The notes under the pieces were generated by a model, which was given only the letters and a program-made list of their open reading frames with translations, searched no databases and had not been told where the DNA came from. A stretch of 64,000 nucleotides of DNA from Populus alba (lineage: Eukaryota; Streptophyta; Magnoliopsida; Malpighiales; Salicaceae). The translations under genes and the position numbers were made by a program. The stretch spans positions 19,543,631 to 19,607,630 of the forward strand of contig NC_133294.1 of the NCBI RefSeq assembly GCF_005239225.2, read 5' to 3'. Positions 1 to 12,200 of this stretch are shown in pieces (the first letter of the stretch is position 1; each line of letters opens with the position of its first letter).

Positions 1-3000
1 GGAACATAAGAGTGTTCTGTAGGTGCCGCCCGTTGACTAAGGAGGAGATGTCAATTGGCTGTCAAACAGTGGTAGATTTTAGTGCTGCTAAGGATGGTGA
101 TCTTACAGTAATTACAAGTGGCTCCACTAAGAAAATTTTCAAATTTGATCGAGTCTACGCTCCCAAGGACGATCAAGGCATGCACCTCTGAAATTCCTTT
201 TCTTTTCTTTCTGTTTTTCAACTGTCAACTTACTGAACAGTACTTGGATTTTGTGACATGTAATCCACTGCTACTGGTTTGGGTGATGTTTATAGTAAAA
301 GATTTCTTGTTTCTCTGAAAAACTCTTTTTGAGCTTCAACAATACACACAGTGAATGCTTCTTTTATTATACATTATCTATTTTTGAAGGCATTTATATT
401 TTCCAGGTGCAACCTCGTTTTACTAGTCTTTCTGATGATCACTTCAATAGTTTATCTCTTCAATAAGTTCAATAGTAAGCATAAGAACCCTATTTTTCTA
501 ATGGAGAGAAGAAGTGATGACCAGCCTTTTATTGAATTTGAACAGAGCACCTTCGGAGAAATGGCCTTCAAAACTATGTAACTTGTAGTTTGGTTAGTTT
601 TGGACGACAAAATAGTGGACAAATTGGTTATTTATTCAATTTATTTTTCTTAGGGTGAAACGAAAAGGTTCAGATATTGACTATTGTTTTTTAAACTAAG
701 ATAGTTGATGTCTTCGCGGATGCTTCTGCTCTGGTGACCTCCGTGTTAGATGGTTACAATGTTTGCATATTTGCATACGGGCAAACTGGAACCGGAAAGA
801 CTTTCACCATGGAAGGTACCAAGCAAAACCGAGGAGTCAACTACCGCACTTTACATCAATTATTTAAAATTGCTGAGGAAAGGAAAGAAACTGTCACATA
901 TGACATTTCTGTTAGCGTACTTGAAGTTTACAATGAGCAAATCAGAGACTTGCTAGCCACCTCAACAGCAACAACAAAGAGGTATTATCATTGTCCTACA
1001 AATATCGTTTGATTACTCAAAACTTTCAACTTTAAAAAAAAAAAAAAAAAATTGGCTGAGAAGGAATTTGCCCTTGTAATTTGATCATTCTAATATTTTA
1101 TGGCTGTTTTCTCCATGCAATTGTCAAATTAAAAAGATCTCGTCTAAGAATATATTTGTGTTTTAGGTTGGATATAAAACAAGTATCTGATGGGGTCCAG
1201 CATGTTCCGGGGATAGTTGAAGCAAAGGTCGAGAATATTAAGCAGGCCTGGGATGTTTTGCAGGCTGGAAGCAATGCAAGGGCCGTGGGGTCAAACAATG
1301 TGAATGAACGTAGTAGCCGATCTCATTGGTCAGTGCCTATTTGAACTTGGTTTTGCCATGCTTAAGTTTTAAGTGTTCATTGATGGAACTCTCTCCATAT
1401 TTATTTTTACTGCAATTCATTTCTTTACTATCAAGCTTTATGTTAACAGAATAAAATGTTAAATTTACGTATACATTGACATTACCATATTCTTATGTGT
1501 TTAGCATGCTTTGCACAATGGTCAGAGCAAAGAACTTGGTAAATGATGAGTGCACTATGAGCAAGCTATGGCTTGTGGACTTGGCAGGAAGTGAGAGGCT
1601 GGCAAAAACAGAGGTTCAAGGGGAACGACTCAAGGAAGCTCAAAATATAAACAGATCACTTTCAGCTCTTGGGGATGTTATTTCTTGTTTGGCAAATAAG
1701 AGTAGTCATATTCCATACAGGTTCCCTTTGAATCTTGATGTGTAATATTCAAATATGGCTTGCAAATTAAATTATTCTGACTTCCTCTTTTGGTTTTTGA
1801 CAGAAACTCGAAGCTCACACATTTACTCCAGGATTCGTTGGGTAAGTAGCTACAAGAAATACAAGTTCGTATCCAGTACCAGAACCTCTAATATATCAGC
1901 TATTAGCATCGCAAATATTCTTTTACTCATGACAACATATCAAAGTAATAATTTTTGTTTTTAAAATGAGTTATTCCAAGCAAAAGGAGCGATTATAGCA
2001 AATGATGCATCACAGACAATGATACAAGGGGGTTATATAATGCTTAGAACATAGAATACAATAGATGCATTAAGTTTGTATGTTTCCATCGATGACAAGT
2101 AAAAGGGCATTGAAATACTGTAAAATATATGGTGTATACACTATACAGTGGTTTCTTGTCAGAACTCCACTTAAAATTATTCAAATGCTTAAGACTTTTA
2201 TATTATAATAATATTAATAATCATCCTAAACCTTCATGTTTTCCAGGAGGTGATTCGAAAACCCTTATGTTAGTGCAAATCAGCCCTTCTGAGCATGACA
2301 TAGGAGAGACTCTGAGTTCTCTAAACTTCGCAACTCGGGTTCGAGGGGTTGAGTTGGGTCCTGCAAAGAAGCAGATTGATATGGGTGAGCTTCAAAAGTT
2401 CAAAACAATGGTAAGCTTATAGATAGTAAAAGACATTTTGTTATATTGATGAAAGGAAAGGATGATCGACTAGGTTTTATTCTTTTTGTGAATTCTTTGA
2501 AGCTTGACAAAGCAAAGCAAGAATTGAGATCTAAAGAGGATGCCATGCGCAAGCTAGAAGAGGGTTTTCAAAATGTAGAAGGCAAGGCCAAAGTCAAGGA
2601 TCAGCTTTTCAAAAACCAACAGGAAAAGTTCAATGAACTAGAGAGTCAGCTTGCATCAAAGACAGAGTTATGCAGACAGCTAGAGAAGCAGCTGTTACAA
2701 CTTTCAGAAGGAAAGAAAGAAAAGGAAGAAATTTGCTCAGATTTCCAGCAGAAGGTTTCTTGTTAGATAAACGGTTTTACTTCATGTTGTTTCTTTGAAT
2801 AATAATCTGGCAATTGACTCCGATGCCTTTCATAGGTCAACGAGCTTGAGAAGAAGCTGAAAGAGCAGGAAGAAGCAGCGTCTATGAATCTTCATTGCAT
2901 GGTTCTTACAATCTTAACTTACAATATAAACTTTTGAAGTCGTGTAACTGCATGAGTAAATATTTTAGGACAAGAGAGGTACATCGAAGTGGTTGAATGC

Positions 3001-4188
3001 AGTCCCCGCTTTCTTGGGTTTGAGACACCAATTTCCCACCAATCCCCCACTGGCAGACACTGAGCACTAATACCTGAAAAATGGAGGTCTTAGGTTTAGT
3101 GGATATTCAAATAATGTTGTTCCTCTAATCATGATTGTTCATATTATTAATCTACATTTACTGGATTTCAACGTGATGACAGGGATTGATAAGCAGCACT
3201 TTTGTGTACTAAATATTTCCTTGAACAATGCCACTCATTATGTTTGTGATTCCTTTTGTCAATTATACGTTGATTTTTTATGTTGTGAATAAAAAAGGAA
3301 ACACTATTCATTTTATTCTCAGACTGATAGAGAGTTTTAGGTGCTGGAAGTTGGAATAGTTATTTTTCGTGTGCTATACAGGTCAAGGAGCTTGAAAACA
3401 GAATGAAAGAGAGAGCACATGAGTTCGAGCTTCATACAAAGAGGCTCCAACAAAAGGTGCTGCTTACACTGTGTTGTCTGCTGTTATGAAAATCCACCAA
3501 TCTAGCACACGGTTAACACCATTTTTGTTGTGTTGTAGTTGAAGGAAGCTGAAAACAAACTATGGGAGAAAGAAAATTCCGAATCTCAGTCACTTCTAAA
3601 CAAGGTTTTTCTTTCTTCTTCTTTTTTTCTTTAATGTATGTTTCTATGTAATTTTTGTAAAAAGTTCTGGCCATTACGATGTAACAATTATTTTTTTTGC
3701 TATGATTTACGTAGATCAATGTTCTTGGAGAAGAGCTAAGACAACATGAACAAGGAGATTGTTTGCCAAGGCCACCCTCTGCTGAAAAGCCAGAAGCCAC
3801 TCCAGTTTTGTCAAGAATGGAAAACATATATGAAGTTGATCCCCTTGGTCAAAAAAGCTTAAACTCCACGAACCGAACAATAAACCAAGAGCCTAGCTTA
3901 CTCCAGGGAAATACATCCCTCCGTGAATTGAGGAGGAAAGGAGACATTAAGAGCAGAGGGATGGAGAATAATTTCTTGATATCAGCTTCTTCGCTCGAGA
4001 AGAAGAGATTGCCATCTGAATCAAGCAAGGCAAAGCATCTTGACTCTTCTAGAGTATCGGCAAAGATTACAACAAGTACAAAATCAATTCGTGGTGCTCA
4101 GAAGACAACCTCCAATACTGCAAACAGAATCAACAAAGATCAAGGTGCAGGAGCAAGGGATAACAAATTCAAAGTTTGGTTGAGGTGA
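1..4188 (+). CDS. Kinesin-14 motor protein, 5'-truncated by window edge
   Basis: Microtubule motor with ATPase activity; kinesin-14 family members usually move to microtubule minus ends. Exons: 3-177, 705-981, 1167-1328, 1505-1720, 1804-1841, 2247-2410, 2503-2754, 2836-2901, 3382-3456, 3539-3604, 3715-4188. They join in frame to 654 residues and a TGA stop. The visible part opens at the motor start ([11 protein letters not shown]). It then shows the P-loop GQTGTGKT (779-802), switch I NERSSRSH (about 1302-1325), switch II DLAGSER (about 1577-1597) and [13 protein letters not shown]. Coiled-coil heptads follow in exons 7-10, then a basic Ser/Lys-rich tail. The neck and N-terminus lie upstream of the window. 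Intron 1 has a GC donor (178-179). The switch I cysteine codon is split between exons 3 and 4. The motif RVFCRCRPL places it in KIN-14 with good confidence; the exact subclass is not determined. Confidence 0.93.
178..704 (+). other. GC-AG intron in the kinesin gene
   Basis: The exon ends ...GATCAAG followed by GCATGC and resumes after ATAG at 705. Only this join keeps the frame and gives the family motif [16 protein letters not shown]. No GT donor nearby does the same. Confidence 0.8.
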
Positions 4189-6262
4189 AAGTTTTATTGC
4201 CTTTCCAGCTAATGTGATTTGTAAAACTGCCAGTGGTGATTCTTTTCAAGCTCTTTCTTATATGTTAGCAGAACATAGATTAGGTGAAGGTCGTTTGAAT
4301 GTACTTGCAATTTCTCATTTAGAGAAATGAAAGTGATTTAATCAAAGCACATGTCAAAATATATGTGAAAAGAAGTGTATGGATTTTTTTTACTACTCTT
4401 TTTCGGTGGTGCTTGTAACATATTAAATTAGACCTTTCAAAACAATCTCTTCATTTGTAACAGTTCAAAGAACACGGGTATTTACAAAATAAAAAATAAA
4501 TAAAAAATGCAATCCAATCTTGATTGTGGTTGACATGAGCACTGTATATCTTCATTAAAAAAAATTAATAATATTAAATAGAGCAGTGCCTTCTGCATTC
4601 TTAATATGGTTATATTTGAATTGCTCTATAATAATTGAGATTATTTTAATTCTTTGCTAGATTTCGAAAATGAACAACAAAAGATCATAGATTGAAAGTT
4701 TCTCGAAAAATCTAAATAAAATTACTAATTAAAATTCAAAATAAATTTATAAACTCCTTGAATTGAGTCCAATAGACACGATATATTGATATCATAAATT
4801 GAACCTAATTATGAAAACATAATATTTCAAGTATTATTTTTCTCCCCCAAAAACATAATATATAATGATAATATTTTTCCTGTTCCAGAAACATAATCTC
4901 TTATGATGTCAACTTCTCACTCCAAAGACATAATATCTCATGATAAATAGTTTGTACACAACACATATAAATTTTTCTCATAATTCCAATGATAACAGGC
5001 AAACATTTTTATTTGGCCAAAATCAAGCATTCCTTCCTTCAATGACCATTCTAACTCAAGCATAAAGGTATGCAAGTTACTACGAGAATTTGTATATTCT
5101 TAGTTTATCTCAACTTTAACTATCACATAAATAATATATTCATGCTTCATCAATAACATAAGCACATTGTACTAGATTACACTCCCATATGAAATTTATT
5201 TTCCGCCAAGTATCCAATTTCATCCAAACTACAATTTACATTTAGCAAAAGCTTTTACATTACCCACAATACCTCAAAAACACACTTTCATACTAAAATT
5301 TATATATGAACACAAACTTCCAAAACTTCTACAATATCGAGAATACAGCAAACTTGATCCAGTCCATATCAGCCCACTTTAACGTTGACATGTACATCAA
5401 CATTTCATCGCACGCGGTTTGCATCTACTTTTAGAATTTCCCGCAAGTTTCCCTAATCAAGGCCGACCACGACAAATTTTAATTTGATGGTAGATTCCTG
5501 GCCATGATAGCTTTAGTTTGATGATGGTATTGGTTAGTTTCTTTATTATGATTTTCACTCTTCGTTCTATATTTCCTGGTGTTTTGATCGACGCTAAGGT
5601 TAATAACTGATGACCATGCCTTGTAAATTTGGAAAAATAAAATTACAAGGAAATTTTTAGAATAAAGTTTCATTGATCCATGTCCTACTGCCGTGTTAAT
5701 GACGGAGGAAATTGAACTTGCTTACAAGGAGATTTTCACCTCCCTTTCCAGAAACCAAACATGTTCAATTATTAAACCCTACCCATGTTTATATCCGAAA
5801 ATTTATTATGATGTGAATCGAACGTCATTACCCCACCGGCCCGCCCACCATAAAATCCTGTAAAAGTAAATTGAATTTTTTATAAATTAAGTTCAACGCG
5901 ATTACTTTGCAGCCTCGGTGCCTGGAGAGCATGGATTGCGACATAAAATGGAAGCTGGTGTCCTCCCCCAACACTCAGGAATTGGCTGCGATTATCGCGT
6001 TCAACTCGTTGAGAAAACCTGCAATGGCCATAATCACTGAACAAGCCCCAAAACAAATTTCAGGTAAGAAGGAAAGCCACAAGCAAATAACACAGGTTGG
6101 CAAATTGAAAAACTGCCAAAGGATTTCCCATAGCCAATTATAGGACGGCTGTACAGTATATTAACATGTTTCAACTCAACATCTCAATGCCACCGAATTC
6201 TTTTCTAATCATGGCCTGTGACACACATTATCTACAAATAACTTCTGCAATGCCCCCATAGC
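4189..6262. other. Intergenic: kinesin 3' flank and UPL 3' flank
   Basis: AT-rich DNA between two convergent genes. The kinesin 3' UTR probably covers the first 200-300 bases. The UPL 3' UTR, on the minus strand, probably covers about 5900-6262. A short open frame at 5907-6143 on the plus strand has no recognisable family, and I do not call it a gene. Nothing else was recognised. Confidence 0.5.
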
Positions 6263-9200
6263 TTAACCGAATCCAAACCCTTCACTGGCTTCATGAATGG
6301 CAAGTAGCAACCTCTCTTCCAAATGTTGTTTTGAAGGATACTCCGGTAAGTCCAATTGATTGAAACTACAAGAACCAATTGGTTAGGTTAGAATCTCATG
6401 TATATTTTCCCCATCAACAAAAATTTAAACTGGGGGAGCGAAGTGAAGGAATGCAGCCAGAGACATCATATTACTGCATATAATCTTAACAAAAACAAGA
6501 GCCACTGTAATACAAGAATACCAAGTATGAGCTGAAGGCAAGTGATCAGGGCTCCCATAAGCCTTGTGTATCTGGAACTTTTGTGAACCTGAGATTCCTT
6601 GGAGAGCACTAAAGCCTTCCAAAGGCACCTGGAAGAAGTAGAAAGAACCATTCTTAGACCTCTTAAGAGTTCCCTCATTTTTATCCAGGAAAATGATCTA
6701 AAGCATCAAAAGAATGCAACAACAATCCCCCGAGATTATGAATTTGTTTCCAAGCAAGACTTTTTAGCAAGCATACTACAATCTCATCGAGATGTCAATG
6801 ATCAAGAAAATCCGTTGTCAGAAACTAGTTGAGAACCCTATGGCATGAATCTGTAAAAATAACATACAAGTGTAAAGTAAAATACCTTGGATGTGCCCGT
6901 CACAAACTGCAGAAGCCGAGCCTTATCCTCCTTGCTGAACCCTTGAACAACCTCCCAGAACCACTGTATGACAGGAGATGCCGGGCTGTATCCAGAGTAC
7001 TCAGTATTGGTCCTCATGTCATCCACTGGAAGACATCAACAAGGAACAATCTTTTAGAACCTTGTTTCATATATCACAAGAATTTTTGGATAGAAGGTAG
7101 GGAATGAAAAAATATCAACATAAATGCAAGCAAGGACAACAGATTGGGGAAAACTCACAATCAATATCTGGAAGTCCACTTATCAATAATTCCAACTCCT
7201 TGTCATTAAAAATTGAAATTAACTCCCTGGAAATTAATTCAGTGAATCCTTCCAAGAAGGCATTTATTTGAGGACGAATAGCGGTTGTCAAACGATGCTC
7301 AGCAACTAAATCAACATACTGGTGCTTATTCTCCTCTGTGACTTTAATGTTACGCCCACCAGGAATGAGTTCATAGTCCGTCACCTATGTTGTGTTCATC
7401 ACACTTGATCATTAAAAATTCATCATCCATGACGTCTTGGTTACAAAGTCAGTGCAAAGTCATTACCTCATTTTTTTCATACAGTATATGCTTCTCCTCA
7501 TCAGCATCAATGCTGAAAGTGAGATCCAGAACATCACTTATATCATTCTGCAAGCATGAAGGAGTAGGCTAATAAGTTTCAAAGAGTGCGTGTACACATA
7601 ATTGGTTAGGGGGGTGGTTAATGGCCATTGAGCATACCTCAAGCATCCACTTCAGGTTTTTAAAGTAATCAGGATCAATAGCTTCAATGTCATGATATGT
7701 AACTTTAACTCCTAAAATATGCTTGTAAAAGGATCGAGTGAAATGGACATCCAAAAGTTGACCATCAAAAAGTGCTTTCCCAACCTGCCAGACATAGATG
7801 AGAGTCTTTTAGAAAATACACAATCAGCATTGCAATCAAACAAGAACATCTAGAAATGGTACTCACAACTCTTCCAACAAATTTGAAGTATGATAGATGT
7901 TCTGTTTGGTAAACAGAGTTTGGGTTAGGCTGAAACGTTGATTCATTGCCAACTGTTGTAAACAGCAGTGCTCCCTTGTCAAAAATAACTCTGGATAACA
8001 GCTGGTACCATTCCCTCGTCAGTCCACCTGCATCAATTCCTTCCTCTCCTTGAAAGTGAACAGTCAGCCTCCCTTTCAAATCTATGGTTGATCGCAAGCG
8101 AAGTTGATTGTATGAATCTTCAAGAATGTAAGCTCTTCTCACAGAAATTCTTAAAGGACTGTGATGATGATCATGCTGGTGTTTTATTTTTGATCTGAAG
8201 TGGGCTCGCTTGTTGTCAAAATCAACAAAACGCGGAACCCTCAGCATGAGTGAGAAAGACTTCTCAAGCAACCCAGGATTTTGACGGATGAAAGCATTAA
8301 GCAGCTTCCTGTGTTTATCTGAGAACTTGACAAAAGCAGCATGTTTCTCATCAACTTTCAAACCAGGGACTGAGGTTTTCTGCTGGGCAGCAGATGAGCT
8401 CGCATCTTCAACCTCAGAAACTGTAATACTATAGTCATGGCTGGAACCTGGCTGTGCAGGATGCAACTTCTCACACATCACAAAGAAGGACTCTATGTAT
8501 GGTAAGATGTTCTGTGATCCTGCTGGAAGTGGAGGCATCACACCAGATGTCTTAGATGTAGAAGTTCTCGGTAGCAAATCAGGAGCAGAATCTGAATAGA
8601 TCTCTATTTTGCTTATGCAGGTGCTCAGCTCCAACCACAAAGGCTCTAAAGCTGCATTGATGTCACATACCAGAGAGAGAGCAGCAGTATGCTTTTTTTC
8701 TGGAGGAAGATGCTGATCCTTCTCTTTCTCAACTAGTGAAGTAACAAGGGAGCTTAATGCCTGCAAAACCCTCAAAATTGCAGCTCCATCAGAGGATGTT
8801 GTACTGAGAAGTGCTTTCACTGCTTCACCGAACATTTGTAACTCAACCATGGCAGATTTTGTCAAAGTTTGAACAGCATTGGCTAGCTCTGTGATAAATA
8901 GATGACAGTGGGTTGGAGCAATGGCAACCAGCTTCTTCATTACCTCCGCCACAAGAGTATAAGCATTATCTGACAAACTGAGAAACATAGCATGTCAAGA
9001 CAAAGGCACTAAGCATATGTGAAAATAAATCCTAAACCTCTAAAATAACGATGATACTAATTGCAGACAATAGAAAAACAGCCATTAAATTTGTTGAGCC
9101 AACAAATTGTCAGCTGAGCCATACTGAGGAAATAAAAATAAGACTTTTAGTCCATGATATCTAGTCCATGCATGACACCAGCAGATGATGCTAGAAATTT

Positions 9201-12200
9201 GCCAGAAAGATAATAAACAATTATTTGTTGACATCAATGAGCACAAGAACCACATGAGGCATGGAAAAGCATATTAAAGTTACATCATACCCTTCCCGTG
9301 CTAGCAATGAGCATAGAAGTCGAAGTTCTGCTTGTGGCAGGTTAAGCAGTATGATTTGAGCATCTGATTCACTATTTGCACCAGAAGTGGGTTTGGCAGC
9401 AGATGAACCAGCAACACCTAAAGTGGTAGCACCAACTTCAGTATTCATGTCAGCATCTGAACTGGAATTTTGGGGGCCAGATGGTTGTTCAGTGGCAGCC
9501 TCGGATTTATCTGATAAACTTGTTTTGTTTTCAGCATTGTCAATGATAACCTCCAACAAGTTAAGCAGCTGCAAAATGAATTCATGTCAATCAATATCCA
9601 CTTTGCAGTCCAATGAGCAATCTAAAAACCAGCATAATACTATGTGAAGCATCACCTGTTCAAGATGTGCTATGCTCCTCAAATAAAGAGGTTGGTTCAA
9701 GAGGCTCAAGAGTAAGGCAATAGATATGTATCCTTCCTCGTGCTGCTTTTTATCATCTTCCCTTACAATCATCACAGCTTTGCCACGTGCCTGCTCAGTA
9801 TTCTCTGTCTCCCTTATTGCAGGGAGAGGCAGTCTAAACTGAAGTAAAATTTTTGCCACATAGGGATGGTTTCGAGCCAAGTAAGTCAGCATCTCAAGGA
9901 TACGCCGAGACAGCAAGGGTGGAACTCCTATAAATAAACAACAAATCATATGTGTATACTAACTACTCTATGCACCAGTAATACAAGATAAAAATCAGAA
10001 AGAGCACAGAAACTCCTTGAATACACCATCAAGAATTAGAGCTCTAAAGCTTCAAGCATGTAACAGATGAATTATAATTGTCTTGAGATGATTTTCACAG
10101 CAAACCAGAGGGGGGGGGGTGTTCATGGTGTCAGTTACAATGACAAGCACAATGAATGGTAATGGCAACCAAATGATAGGGAGCCGACCACCTTCCAGAG
10201 TGCAAGAACATAAAGTACAAAATCATGAACCATTTTTTTTTTTAACATGGCATCTTTCTAATAATAATAAATAGCAACTAATTTTTTTAAAAATGTTAAG
10301 ATACAGAAATTAAATTACAGATCTTACCATCAAAAGACTGTGGACGCGAATACATCACATTGCTCTGGCAAGCATAGAGTCGATACAATGGCTCAGCAAC
10401 ATTTGAATAATTGGCAGGCCTTCTTTTATCAACCATCAGCATATCCATCAGGATTTTTACCAGAGTAGCTCTGGTTTCACCATGAGCACATAAATTCAGG
10501 AGAAGCCTTTGTAGTGGACCTTTATACAGCGGCTACAAGGTCACACAATTGGTACAATTATCAGAATCTAGATGGTCCACACTATCAAGAAAAAAAAAAA
10601 AAAAGAGTACTGCACAAAGGCAAATATATTCTTGCTGGGTACCTGAACTATGCGAAGCACCCGAATCATTGCTTGAAGAGATTCTGTCTCAACTAAAGGA
10701 GCTCCATCAGCTTCAACAAGCTTAGCAGTCATAGATCTACGGGAGGCAATCCCAGCTCTCTCCAGGCTGTATCCAATACCTTCACCCCGTCGAGAAGACT
10801 CACCTCTACGACTTCTAGGGTACATACCAAAGAGATTGCGATTGCTATAACTATGAGCAAATCTTTCTCGCAACATGTTAGCCTCCGCAACAAGGGCAGG
10901 TGTGAGATTGGCAAGTATAGCATCAGATGATGTTAGAAGAACCTGAGGATGGAAATATAGTTATATGTTTATATCACATACCAAACAAATTTTATGACCA
11001 GAGCACAAGAAGAAATGTACCTCTTCACGCAAATCTGAAGGGAATGTTGCAATGATTGAGACAGTGTCCATCTCAACAGGTTGACCTTCCAGTTCATGAG
11101 ATTGATGAAGTCTTTGTGCTTGTTGTTGTGCTAAAACCTCTGCCCGGATGTCTGGGGGAAGGGCTGCAAGGAACTCTGGATCAATATCTCCCATGTTTTG
11201 TGGTTCTGCATTTGAAGGCTGTGACACTTGACCCTGTTGAGCAGAGAGGACTTCAGCACGCAATTCCTCAGGAAGGGCATCCAAGAATGCAGGATCAATT
11301 GAACCAGATCCAGTATCACCACCAATCTGCTGTTCCACAGCTGGACCATCTTGATCTGCTTCCCTGCTAGAATTTTCAGATACCTCAGTCACACTGTGAA
11401 GAGATGCATCTCTCCCAGTTGCAAGAGTAGAATTTCCAAAGGACATGCTCGTTCTCCTTATCCGAGTTGACTGTGGATCCAAAGGCATTCTATCTGCCGA
11501 ACCTTGCCTTTCTCCACCATCATCATGACCATCAGCACTTCCAATTTCAACGTCAAGACTCCGAAGGCTTTCCCCTAAAGTTGCCCCACTTTCACTGCTT
11601 TCTTGGCTTACTGCCTCAACATCACGGGCAGCAGCATCATTCTGTTCTAACTGCATTTCAACAGATTGTGTGTGAGATTCACTTGCTGCCAGTCTGATCT
11701 CAACATTGCCAGGTCCATCAATTGTTATGGAAGTGGTAGTTGGAGCATTGCTGCCCTCTTGGTTTGCATTGTTTTCAACTTGGATATCAGGTTGCGTGTC
11801 TGCTTCTGGTTCCTGTAACTGAACGTTCTCACCATTGCGTTTAGGCTCCCCTGTCAATGGGTTTGGATCAGAGAGTTTTTCAGTGTTTGGCTGTCTCAAA
11901 TGAGAGACAAGCAACTCCTCAAGGCCTGTGGGAACAGATACATTAGATCCACCACTTTGCTGATTGTCATCCATCCACAGGTTCAAACGATTTCCATGAC
12001 GCCCATTACGCAACGAGCGGAAAATAGTATCCAGCTGTAATGAGGTGCTCTCCAAGTTCCTATCTGTAAAAACCATATCGCGGGCATTTTCTGGAAAATG
12101 CAAAAATCATGTGAAAGATAAATTTCAAAACTTTAAGGATGTGGAAATTAAGATCAACTCACAATGACTTCACAAACTTACAGGCAATTACTTGCAAGAA

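Noticed and set aside
5907..6143. Plus-strand open frame of 78 codons downstream of UPL
   Set aside because: No family resemblance, no convincing splice or promoter context, and it overlaps the likely UPL 3' UTR.
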